64,000 bases of DNA from Microbacterium sp. Marseille-Q6648 (GTDB lineage Bacteria > Actinomycetota > Actinomycetes > Actinomycetales > Microbacteriaceae), in contig NZ_CALPBZ010000005.1 of assembly GCF_943181415.1 (NCBI RefSeq), positions 372,001 to 436,000 of the forward strand, given 5' to 3'. Positions 23,225-30,228 of the stretch are shown piece by piece; the stretch's first letter is position 1, and every line of letters begins with the position of its first letter. Position numbers and translations under genes: made by a program. Below the pieces are notes generated by a model that made no database searches, had not been told where the DNA came from, and saw only the letters and a list, made by a program, of their open reading frames with translations.

Positions 23225-23703
23225 TCACTCCAATCGGTTTGCGATGTTGCATTGGGATTGGCGGGGCTGGCTTTGCGCCTACCTCGCTTCGCTCCTCGGC
23301 TTTCGAGGCCGAACTCGCGCAGGAACTCGTCGATACGCTCGACGAGGCCGCGAGTCGTGAGGAGCGCTTCCTCAGCGCCGGCCGGAAACCCACGTACTTC
23401 ATGCGCGTACCGAGCGATCTGGTTCACGTTGTTGGCGGCGCTCAACGCCAGCCGCTCCAGGCGAAACAGGCCGGCGAGGATGGCTTGACGCTCCCCCGCG
23501 GTAGGCATCGTGGCCTCGCGCTGCTGAGCAGGTTCGAGTAGCGCGGACTCCACAAGCAGTCTCGCGACGGTGACGTTTCGTAGCTGAGCCTTGGATTCGA
23601 GGCGATCGCGGTCATCGGTCGTGACCTTGACGACGTATCGCTTGCTGCGCGCGACGTCTGTGTTGGGCTGCCGACGTGGGCCGTCATTTCCCGTCCCACT
23701 CAC
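23221..23703 (-). CDS. MobC-like relaxosome accessory protein
   Basis: MobC proteins help the relaxase open the DNA at oriT. The protein has an N-terminal ribbon-helix-helix-like part (VARSKRYVVKVTTDDRDRLE) and the MobC signature AANNVNQIARYAHEVRG near residue 95. The GTG at 23703 gives 160 residues, has GGGGA at a suitable distance, and lies four bases after the stop of a short upstream frame; a GTG at 23769 would give 182 residues. The relaxase that should accompany it is not in the window, so the module is incomplete or acts with a relaxase supplied elsewhere. Confidence 0.85.
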   Translation of the reverse strand: MSGTGNDGPRRQPNTDVARSKRYVVKVTTDDRDRLESKAQLRNVTVARLLVESALLEPAQQREATMPTAGERQAILAGLFRLERLALSAANNVNQIARYAHEVRGFPAGAEEALLTTRGLVERIDEFLREFGLESRGAKRGRRKASPANPNATSQTDWSE

Positions 23704-23707
23704 GGCT

Positions 23708-23830
23708 TCATCCCCGGCCCAGCGCAGCGAACGTTCCACCTTGTGGACGGATGTGCCCGCGAAGGGCACCTAACGCTATAGCTTGCTCGACACTTTCTGA
23801 TGACGGAGCAGTTGGTCGATCGCATGACAT
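23708..23830 (-). CDS. Possible 40-residue protein before mobC
   Basis: The ATG at 23830 is preceded by AAAGGA at six bases. The frame encodes 40 residues starting MSCDRPTAPSSESVEQAIAL and ends four bases before the favoured mobC start. The spacing fits the tight operon. No family is recognised. If translated, it makes the longer mobC start at 23769 unlikely, because that would lie within it in another frame. Confidence 0.35.
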   Translation of the reverse strand: MSCDRPTAPSSESVEQAIALGALRGHIRPQGGTFAALGRG

Positions 23831-23880
23831 TTCCTTTCGGGGGATGTAGCGGGCGTTGCCGCTACGGGGAAGCAGAAGCG

Positions 23881-25002
23881 CTACAACAGCGGCACCGATG
23901 TCGCGGATGTTGCGGCCGTAACACCGTCCGGTTCGAGGTATCGCGTCCACGCGTCGATGAGGTCTGACAACCGATAGCCGCGGACGATGTCCGTACCGAC
24001 ACGAACGCTGACGGGGCGCACATCGAATGGCGCGAGACGTCGCGAGAGAGTTCGAGCGTCGAGACCCGACCCATTGAGCGTGCGCCAAGGCGCTTCGTCG
24101 AGCGCGCTCAGCCGGTCGAGCAGGAATGCAGTCGGGACTGACTTCGGGTTATCGAGCGACCGAAAGACGTGCCGGATATCGTTCAACAGCCGACTGGCAA
24201 ACGAAGACTCGACGCTCGACTGGTACTGCATAGCAGTGAGTTCGAGCGCCGCGCCGCGGGCGCGCGTCGGCCAATCCTCTCCGGCAAGGTGCGCAATACA
24301 GGTGAGGGGCTCCCACACGTCGGCGGCGCGATCGTGGACGGGCAAGTCTGGGCGCAACTCAGCGAGGACGTCGCCTTTGTCGGCCAGCCATTCGCTCAGC
24401 TCGTCGCGCACGCGACCGAGCCGCGCGCCCCCATCACGGCTCCGGAATGGTTTTACTACTTCTCCTGGACCTCGACGCTTGATCCGAATGACCACGGCGC
24501 GATCTTCGATCGTGTCGGGGAGGTCCCCAATTCCGGCTAACGCTGCCATTGCGAATGTGCGGTACTCCCTCGGCTGCAAGGATCGCCCCTCGACGCGGCC
24601 ATAGACGACGCCGCGTTGGAATCCCGAGTTGAGAAGCCCGCGCAGATCCTCATTTCTCTCCGCCTGTCGCGGCGATCCGAACAACGCGTCTGCCTCGTCC
24701 AAGAGCAGGGTGGGTGGCACTTCATCCGCCAGCTCCACTCTCCTGAAGAGGTAAGCAACTGACGCGTTCACGAGCCGTATTGGGTCGTGCGACATACCGT
24801 CGATGACCTCCAACACTCTCGTCTTGCCGCTGCGCTTCTCGACCGACTTGATGACAAGCCGTGGAGCGAAGTCGAATGCTCCGGACACGTGGGTGAGTGC
24901 CGTCCAGAGAGTTATTGCGTCCAGCGCGGTTGCCGACGGCAGTACGCAGTAGTCCTGCAACGCCGACCGCACCGCATGGAGGACGACGGCACCCCTGCTC
25001 AT
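23881..25002 (-). CDS. DUF3631 ATPase (replication or primase-associated)
   Basis: This 373-residue protein has a P-loop-like segment VEKRSGKTRVLEVIDG near residue 55 and a Walker B-like PTLLLDEADALFG near residue 100, followed by NEDLRGLLNSGFQRG and AALAGIGDLPDTIEDRAVVI. These are features of DUF3631 proteins encoded by phages, plasmids and integrative elements, where they accompany replication initiation. The ATG overlaps the stop of the preceding small gene (TGATG). It probably supports autonomous replication of the element. The C-terminus contains a likely winged-helix part (TLSRRLAPFDVRP). Confidence 0.8.
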   Translation of the reverse strand: MSRGAVVLHAVRSALQDYCVLPSATALDAITLWTALTHVSGAFDFAPRLVIKSVEKRSGKTRVLEVIDGMSHDPIRLVNASVAYLFRRVELADEVPPTLLLDEADALFGSPRQAERNEDLRGLLNSGFQRGVVYGRVEGRSLQPREYRTFAMAALAGIGDLPDTIEDRAVVIRIKRRGPGEVVKPFRSRDGGARLGRVRDELSEWLADKGDVLAELRPDLPVHDRAADVWEPLTCIAHLAGEDWPTRARGAALELTAMQYQSSVESSFASRLLNDIRHVFRSLDNPKSVPTAFLLDRLSALDEAPWRTLNGSGLDARTLSRRLAPFDVRPVSVRVGTDIVRGYRLSDLIDAWTRYLEPDGVTAATSATSVPLL

Positions 25003-25160
25003 CAGGAGGTCCCCCGCTGAAGCAAGAGTTGACCCATGGCGGCCAGAATGCGATCGGTGCCGAACGCCAGTACGCAGTACCGCGCCGCATCTCTGTTGGA
25101 CTCAAAGATGCGCGCAGCGAGAAGTATCTGTCTCTCGACGTGCACGTCGTCGAGTCGCAT
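25002..25160 (-). CDS. Small 52-residue protein of the element operon
   Basis: This frame starts with an ATG that overlaps the stop of the HTH gene (TGATG) and ends overlapping the DUF3631 start (TGATG). It encodes a helical, fairly charged protein beginning MRLDDVHVERQILLAARIF. No family is recognised. The double overlap is good evidence for translation. It might be a small regulator or subunit for the ATPase encoded downstream. Confidence 0.6.
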   Translation of the reverse strand: MRLDDVHVERQILLAARIFESNRDAARYCVLAFGTDRILAAMGQLLLQRGTS

Positions 25161-25363
25161 CAGCGACCGCCTCCGGACTGCGTTTGCATCTGAGAGTCGA
25201 TCCATGCCTGCACCTGCTCGCGGACGTAACGAACCGTCTTCGGTGTCAATTTGACGAACTGCGGCCCCTGCCCCTTGTAACGAAGCTGAGCCAGTGCGCC
25301 GATAGATAGACCCGTCCACTGGCTCACCTCTTGGGGAGTCATGAGCACCGATTGATATTCCAT
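25160..25363 (-). CDS. Excisionase-like helix-turn-helix protein
   Basis: This 67-residue protein reads MTPQEVSQWTGLSIGALAQL and FVKLTPKTVRYVREQVQAW, the layout of AlpA/MerR-type small HTH proteins used as excisionases or copy-number regulators in integrative elements. It is the first gene of the minus-strand conjugation and replication operon. It is divergent from the XRE repressor at 25454, an arrangement like a phage lysogeny switch. No integrase is adjacent, so its role in excision is not proven. Confidence 0.8.
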   Translation of the reverse strand: MEYQSVLMTPQEVSQWTGLSIGALAQLRYKGQGPQFVKLTPKTVRYVREQVQAWIDSQMQTQSGGGR

Positions 25364-25453
25364 GTGATCGCCTCCGATTGTTGTGATCGAGTGCGATCAG
25401 ACTCCCGCCGCTCTATGTCGAATTGACAGAGTAGAGTCCCTACAGAGGTCGAT
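25364..25453. promoter_or_regulatory. Divergent control region with dyads between HTH genes
   Basis: The hexamers TGATCG and CGATCA form a dyad with a 4-base centre at 25384-25399, and TGATCG occurs again at 25365-25370. A second dyad, TGTC and GACA, lies at 25416-25428 and contains TTGACA, a good -35 element for the plus strand, although no clear -10 follows at 17 bases. These are likely binding sites for the XRE repressor or the excisionase-like protein, controlling both directions. Confidence 0.45.
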
Positions 25454-26131
25454 ATGACAGAAAAGTTTGCAGCGCAGTTCGGCGCACGCATCAAGCGCAT
25501 GCGAAAGGCGGCCGGCTATAGGTCGACCGCAGACCTAGTCGAGATCATCCGAAACGCCGCGCTGACCGCGAGCGTGCTCCAGAACATTGAGAGCGGCCGG
25601 AAGGCGGAGGTATCCGTCGTGCATCTGTTGGAGATCGCTAGAGCCCTGGAGGTCTCTCCAGTAGTCCTGCTCGTCGACTTCGCTGAACCCGACGCTCCCC
25701 TGTCAATCGCTGGTCTCGGTACGAACTTCGATCGCATGACGGCGATCGAATTTGACGCGTGGATGCAGGGGCGGAACGACGACCTACGTGATGTTCAACT
25801 GGGCCTCCCTGAGCAGGTCTACCAGCTGCTGAATGCCCGCACCGTCGATCAATTGCGTTGGATCCGACGTCTGCGTCTTGAGCGAGTCGAGAAGGCCGTG
25901 AGGATGAAGAAGCGCTACGACTCGCCGGCCGAGTTCCAAGCCCTCGTGCGGTCAGTGCACGAGGTTGAGAGCCAGTTGCGCAGTGCTCTACGCGCCGGCC
26001 GCGAGATGGGCATTGAGTATGATCCCGAACTCGATCCTGAGCCCCACTATGCGACCACACAGCCCGAGCCTGACCACGTCGCCGCTCCCACGGCACTGCG
26101 AAAACCCCGATACGTCGATGCTGACCGCTGA
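25454..26131 (+). CDS. XRE-family HTH transcriptional regulator
   Basis: This 225-residue protein has an N-terminal Cro/CI-type HTH domain (residues about 8-75) with ALTASVLQNIESGRKAEVSV as recognition region. The C-terminal part is helical (RRLRLERVEKAVRMKKRY) and may serve for dimerisation. It is transcribed away from the conjugation operon and is most simply the repressor that keeps that operon silent. No protease-type CI domain is seen, so induction would not be by RecA cleavage. Confidence 0.88.
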   Translation: MTEKFAAQFGARIKRMRKAAGYRSTADLVEIIRNAALTASVLQNIESGRKAEVSVVHLLEIARALEVSPVVLLVDFAEPDAPLSIAGLGTNFDRMTAIEFDAWMQGRNDDLRDVQLGLPEQVYQLLNARTVDQLRWIRRLRLERVEKAVRMKKRYDSPAEFQALVRSVHEVESQLRSALRAGREMGIEYDPELDPEPHYATTQPEPDHVAAPTALRKPRYVDADR

Positions 26132-26228
26132 AGAAACGCCCGTCCTTCGATGGCAAGGGGTTGCGGAGCAACCTGCGGCAGCCCTACAACCTCACGAGCG
26201 TCACGTCGGCGCGAGTCCGCCGCCTGAG

Positions 26229-26249
26229 CTATCTTCGAGAAGAAGATAG
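26229..26249. promoter_or_regulatory. 8-bp stem-loop before the adenine methylase gene
   Basis: CTATCTTC and GAAGATAG pair exactly around five bases, 21 bases before the methylase ATG and just upstream of its GGAGG site. The 139-base gap from the XRE gene also contains GGTTGC-GGA-GCAACC near 26,158. The first dyad could be an operator for the methylase gene or a weak RNA hairpin; the second could help terminate the XRE transcript, although no T-run follows. Confidence 0.4.
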
Positions 26250-26270
26250 ACGGTTGGCGGTGGGAGGATC

Positions 26271-27149
26271 ATGAGGCTAGCCTCCGTGCGCCCCCATCGC
26301 GGGCGCACCTACACCCCTCTGAGGTACCCAGGCGGCAAGAACCGCCTAACCGGCTTCCTTCGTAACGTCATCCAAAGCGGTGGCTGGGATCAGCGAACCT
26401 ACGCTGAACCGTACGGGGGCGGCGCAGGGGCAGCGATAAGCCTGCTCATCGATTGCGTGGTGCCTCGGATCGCCATCAACGATCTTGATCCTGCAATCTT
26501 TGCCTTCTGGAAAACAGCCACAGAGGACAGCGCCTGGATGCAGGAACGGGTGCAGGAAGTTCCGCTCACCCTCGACGAGTGGGGCCACCAACGCCGCGTA
26601 TATCGAGGCGAGGTCGACGCGACGCGGCGCGAGCTCGGATTCGCGACACTGTACCTAAACCGGACGAATCGGTCCGGCGTCATGAACGCGGGGGTCATTG
26701 GCGGAAAGTCCCAGAGCGGCACCTACAAAATTGACGCCCGGTTCAACCGAGCATCGCTTGCGGAGCGCATCAAGGTGCTGGGGGATCTGCGCGAGCAGAT
26801 CGACGTGACGCAGGAGGACGGCACGACCTTTATTCAGCGACACTTTCTCGCGGACACGTCGTTCGTTTACGCGGATCCTCCGTACTTCGAGAAGGGTTCG
26901 TTTCTCTATCTGAACGCGTTCGACGACGCCATGCACTCGGCTCTAGCTGACGTTCTGAACGCCAACACATCCGCGCCGTGGGTCTTGACCTACGACGATG
27001 CGCCCGAGATCCGACGACTGTATTCGGGTAGGTTTCAAGGCACCTTCGAGCTTCCGTACTCCGCGCATCGGTCAGCACAGTTTGCTGAACGGATGATTGT
27101 GTCGTCGGCAGTCGCCCGACACATGGAGGAGTTCACACCGTCACGGTGA
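26271..27149 (+). CDS. Dam/D12-class adenine-N6 DNA methyltransferase
   Basis: This 292-residue enzyme methylates adenine in a specific DNA sequence with S-adenosylmethionine. The D12-class motifs appear in order: TPLRYPGGKNRL near residue 17, YAEPYGGGAGAAISLL near residue 45 (FxGG-type SAM motif), and SFVYADPPYFEKGS near residue 200 (DPPY catalytic motif). GGAGG precedes the ATG. Its 3' end overlaps by 17 bases the convergent gene at 27133-28239. Position beside two minus-strand genes of unknown function with lower GC suggests a modification enzyme of a restriction-like cassette, where it would protect host DNA. Confidence 0.92.
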   Translation: MRLASVRPHRGRTYTPLRYPGGKNRLTGFLRNVIQSGGWDQRTYAEPYGGGAGAAISLLIDCVVPRIAINDLDPAIFAFWKTATEDSAWMQERVQEVPLTLDEWGHQRRVYRGEVDATRRELGFATLYLNRTNRSGVMNAGVIGGKSQSGTYKIDARFNRASLAERIKVLGDLREQIDVTQEDGTTFIQRHFLADTSFVYADPPYFEKGSFLYLNAFDDAMHSALADVLNANTSAPWVLTYDDAPEIRRLYSGRFQGTFELPYSAHRSAQFAERMIVSSAVARHMEEFTPSR

Positions 27150-28239
27150 CAAGAGGACTTTGGGCGTACAGCCGAGCGACGACAAGCCAGCGCGTTATCT
27201 TGGCTATCAAGCGCAGCTCTTCGTCGCTTCCCTCGGCCACGCGAGCCACTTGAATCGTCGCTAGCTCTACGATTCGCAAACGATCGAGAACCAGCCCAAA
27301 GTTGCGCTCATCCTGACGCGCATGACCTCGAGCGGACACTGCAAAGGTCACTTTTTTCGACGCGGTGGCATCATCGTGCAACATGAACGGCATGAACATG
27401 GCCGGCAGAAAGTGCTCGGCAGGCACGTCCTCGAACCAGTCGAAGAAGTGACCCTTAATGAAGGTGAGAACAGACTTCCCTCGCCAGTTCTCACCCGACG
27501 CTACCTGTCCAAAGACAGTCAGCGCCGCATATTGCCCGTCGACGAACGGCCGCCAAATGACAATATCGACTGTGCCGTCTTTCTCGTACCCCGTTGTCCA
27601 TTCGGGGTCTTCCTGTTTGATCTTGCCGTGACCGAGACGCTCGACGAGCACGGTTAGCGCGGCACGAAGCTTCGGAGTCGCGTCCGGACGGGGCCACCCG
27701 AACCAGTGGGCCATGCCACCGACCAACGCTGGTGCCGCGAGGAATGAAACGGCCTGGAAGACATCGCCGGCACCTGACTTCATCCATTTGTATCGACTCT
27801 TTAGCGTCTTGGGCCAGTCCGACGTGGGCTTGGGGAGCACGCCGCGGCGAAACCCCGCAATCAGCAAGCACACAAGGTACGCGAGACGCGGCAGCGAAAC
27901 AGTCGGATCCGATTCCGATACGGCGAGCGACCACCCGCCGTCGCCCTGCGTTCGAAGCGCGAATGGGTACGACGATCCGAGGGTCGTTTGCCTATGGCGT
28001 AGCTCCATCCAAACGTCGTTCACGATTCGCTCGGACTCAGAATCGAGGATCTCTGCATCCAAGAATTCACCGACCTCGTCGTCCAGCTCCGGCCGGCCGT
28101 TTGTCGGATCCTCGCGAACGCTCTGGCTCCGTGAAAGATCGGCATGGGAAACTCGCTCGCCTGTGCGGAATGCCCTAATTTCCACCCAGTCAGCCATGAT
28201 CGATCGCGTGGATCCAGCGTCGAAGAGCTCGATGGGCAT
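27133..28239 (-). CDS. Unknown protein, possible nuclease partner of the methylase cassette
   Basis: This 368-residue protein is not recognised with certainty. Residues about 190-290 contain DGTVDIVIWRPFVDG, then TVFGQVASGENWRGKS. A conserved Asp at the end of a strand followed by a strand ending Q-x-A-S is reminiscent of diverged PD-(D/E)xK nuclease cores, in which E-x-K can be replaced, but this is only a pattern reading. The N-terminal 100 residues are charged and helical. It is two bases downstream of the ParB-like gene and convergent, by 17 bases, with the methylase. Another start (Met 15) is possible. Confidence 0.7.
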   Translation of the reverse strand: MPIELFDAGSTRSIMADWVEIRAFRTGERVSHADLSRSQSVREDPTNGRPELDDEVGEFLDAEILDSESERIVNDVWMELRHRQTTLGSSYPFALRTQGDGGWSLAVSESDPTVSLPRLAYLVCLLIAGFRRGVLPKPTSDWPKTLKSRYKWMKSGAGDVFQAVSFLAAPALVGGMAHWFGWPRPDATPKLRAALTVLVERLGHGKIKQEDPEWTTGYEKDGTVDIVIWRPFVDGQYAALTVFGQVASGENWRGKSVLTFIKGHFFDWFEDVPAEHFLPAMFMPFMLHDDATASKKVTFAVSARGHARQDERNFGLVLDRLRIVELATIQVARVAEGSDEELRLIAKITRWLVVARLYAQSPLVTVTV

Positions 28240-28241
28240 AT

Positions 28242-29327
28242 TCAGGCGTCTCTTAAACCGGGATTGACGTCACGCGCCTCACTGAGCATTGACTGCTGGA
28301 TAGCTCGGGTCGTCTTGAAGGCGGTACTGGCGATTTCGAGCAGTTCAGGGTCGCCGTCATAGTTCCCGATCAAAGAGGAAACGGTCTTGGCCTGGGCAAG
28401 AAGCGCAGTGAGTTCGGCCGAGAAGCGGGCTGGCTTGTCCTCAACCGTCTCGTACGCGACCTCAAGGTCGTTCGTGCTGGACAGCATCGCGATCGCTGAC
28501 GGGTTTTCGAGCACCGAGGCGAGGTGCTTTAGGTCAGGGTTTTGACTCTGAATGACTGGTGGGGTGTCACCCTGACCGTAAAGCCAGACCATGAGTTGGT
28601 TCAGATGAGCGGCATGACTGTCGGGGATCGGATTCTCAGGCAGGAGCGTCCCAGTGTCCGTAAGACCGACGTATTCACGGAGGCTGGGTCGCGTCAGCCC
28701 GGTGTAAAGGTGCGAGAAGGCGAAACGTCCTGAAATGGCGCCGCGATCGAAGCCTTGCCGTTCGCTCTGTGTCAATACGCGGTACCCGTTCACTAGGCGT
28801 ACGACCGTATTGTGTGTATCGCCCAGCCGGCGACTAACTGTGGCTAGGTCGGGTTCTTCAGCAAGCCACTCCGCGGCGTACTTTGCCTTGGCGAAGGAGT
28901 CCCACTTGAAGGCTCCATTGATGTGCTTGAACCCTATGAAATCCCGAGCCTCCGCGCGCGTCTTTACGCGCCACACGGTGACGATGTCAGGGATACTCCC
29001 TGCGGGGATGTCTTTCGGGATCGTCTGACCGACCCGTTTCGCCAATGCTGGGTCGGAGAGCAGGCGCAACACGGCGAGCCGCCGGTTTCCTTCAATGACA
29101 ACGTCGTCGACCTTCAGCACGTCGTCACGATCGAGCACGATCATGGGTTCGTAGTTCATCCAACCCGAACTGGTGATCGAGTCGATCAGTTCGGAGAGTG
29201 AGGCGTTATCGACTAGGTGCTGGATGGCCTCCTCTTCATTCGCAAAGAGGTTGTCCGGCATGCGCGGATTGCGCAGATCGAAGTTGAGGTCCGAAGGACT
29301 GGAGGTGTCCTCGCGAAACTGAGACAT
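28242..29327 (-). CDS. ParB/Srx-fold protein of the methylase cassette
   Basis: This 361-residue protein has an N-terminal ParB/sulfiredoxin-like domain: NEEEAIQHLVDNASLSELID, then DVVIEGNRRLAVLRLLSD near residue 80, where G-N-R-R is the nucleotide-binding and catalytic box. A helical middle region follows (ATVSRRLGDTHNTVVRLVNG, HTH-like as in ParB), then a helical C-terminus. Such proteins can be CTPases that load on DNA, or nucleases in defence systems. It is the first of a two-gene operon. There is no ParA and no parS-like repeat nearby, so chromosome or plasmid partition seems unlikely. Confidence 0.78.
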   Translation of the reverse strand: MSQFREDTSSPSDLNFDLRNPRMPDNLFANEEEAIQHLVDNASLSELIDSITSSGWMNYEPMIVLDRDDVLKVDDVVIEGNRRLAVLRLLSDPALAKRVGQTIPKDIPAGSIPDIVTVWRVKTRAEARDFIGFKHINGAFKWDSFAKAKYAAEWLAEEPDLATVSRRLGDTHNTVVRLVNGYRVLTQSERQGFDRGAISGRFAFSHLYTGLTRPSLREYVGLTDTGTLLPENPIPDSHAAHLNQLMVWLYGQGDTPPVIQSQNPDLKHLASVLENPSAIAMLSSTNDLEVAYETVEDKPARFSAELTALLAQAKTVSSLIGNYDGDPELLEIASTAFKTTRAIQQSMLSEARDVNPGLRDA

Positions 29328-29528
29328 GGCACTCCCTAACGTCTACTTGAGACTAGCGGCGGCGAGACCCGGCGCACTGCTTCGTCGGCATAGGGCAGAG
29401 ATCCGGTTGGCCACATCTTGGCCACAACCGGCCGCCAGGGGGAAGCGATTCTGTGATCACCGTGCACATCTGAGATCAGACACGGCCTGGGGAGGAGTCG
29501 CAGGCCCAGCTTGCGCTGCTACTTCCAG

Positions 29529-29576
29529 CACGACTGAAAATCGTGAGGTCACGGGATCGACGCCCGTCGGAGCCAC
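29529..29576 (+). other. Right attachment site: 3' half of a tRNA gene (GAA anticodon loop)
   Basis: The bases fold as the 3' half of a tRNA. The anticodon stem CACGA/TCGTG encloses CTGAAAA (anticodon GAA, Phe-type). A five-base variable loop, a T-stem ACGGG/CCCGT with loop ATCGACG, the acceptor strand CGGAGCC and discriminator A follow. The T-loop begins A instead of T, suggesting drift. The 26 bases upstream cannot form a D-arm, and only 5 of 7 acceptor pairs are possible by chance. A 3' tRNA fragment of this length is what integrases leave at the far end of an inserted element, so the intact tRNA should be at the left end, outside the window. Confidence 0.65.
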
Positions 29577-29581
29577 TGGGA

Positions 29582-29614
29582 CCCTCGTGTGGCTTCTACA
29601 CACGGGGGTTTCTT
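29582..29614 (+). terminator. Intrinsic terminator after the tRNA fragment
   Basis: CCCTCGTGTG pairs with CACACGGGGG (ten pairs, one T-G) around a seven-base loop and is followed by TTTCTT. It lies six bases after the tRNA fragment, as expected for the original terminator of the tRNA gene, and so belongs to the chromosome. The whole gap between the ParB-like gene (start 29327) and the next gene at 29654 holds nothing else that I can recognise apart from the attachment fragment. Confidence 0.8.
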
Positions 29615-29653
29615 CATGCCCCGCCGCCCGCCTCGCGATGCGAGGCTGGAGGC

Positions 29654-30175
29654 ATGTCCGGAGCCATCGTCAGCCTCGAGCTCCTCCTCGACGGCCGCAC
29701 CGAAGCGGCCGTGCGCGACGAGTGGGCGGCGCTGGCGGCATCCGGTCTGTCGAGTCTTGCCGCGCACACCGCCCCGAGCAACCGGCCGCACATCACCCTG
29801 GTCGTGCGGACGCGGATCGCGGCGTTCGAGACTGACGGGATCGCACGACGGCTCCCTCTGCCGGTGACGCTCGGCGCGCCGGTGCTGTTCGGCACGGGCG
29901 ACCGGCGAGTGCTCGCGCGGTCGGTGGCGCCGAGCCCCGCCCTCGTCGACCTGCACCGCGACCTGCACGGCGCCCTGGGAGCGGGCGAAGACGCTGCGCA
30001 CACCACACCGGGCGCATGGTTCCCCCACGTCACGCTCGCGCGGCGGGTGCGGCTGGCCGATCTCACGACCGCCCTGCCGCTCGTCGGCGGCGAGCTCGAC
30101 GGCACGGCGACGGCGCTGCGGCGATGGGATGCCGCGACGCGCACCGTCACCCACCTGACGGGCGCGGATGCGTGA
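29654..30175 (+). CDS. 2H phosphodiesterase / 2'-5' RNA ligase family protein
   Basis: This 173-residue protein has the two H-x-T-L motifs that define the 2H superfamily, NRPHITLVVR near residue 43 and WFPHVTLARR near residue 128. Members hydrolyse cyclic phosphodiesters such as ADP-ribose cyclic phosphate or RNA 2',3' ends. The ATG has GGAGG directly upstream. It is the first chromosomal gene right of the island. The physiological substrate is unknown. Confidence 0.88.
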   Translation: MSGAIVSLELLLDGRTEAAVRDEWAALAASGLSSLAAHTAPSNRPHITLVVRTRIAAFETDGIARRLPLPVTLGAPVLFGTGDRRVLARSVAPSPALVDLHRDLHGALGAGEDAAHTTPGAWFPHVTLARRVRLADLTTALPLVGGELDGTATALRRWDAATRTVTHLTGADA

Positions 30176-30228
30176 AGGGATGTGACGCGCCCCGGGCGCG
30201 CGCGGCGCGGGCTCGATAGGTTAGGCGC

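Noticed and set aside
28242-29327. Plasmid or chromosome partition ParB
   Set aside because: No parA and no parS-like repeats are nearby; the gene is paired with an unknown protein and a methylase instead.
29495-29576. Complete tRNA gene
   Set aside because: The bases upstream of the anticodon arm do not form a D-arm and only part of the acceptor pairs; only a 3' half is supported.
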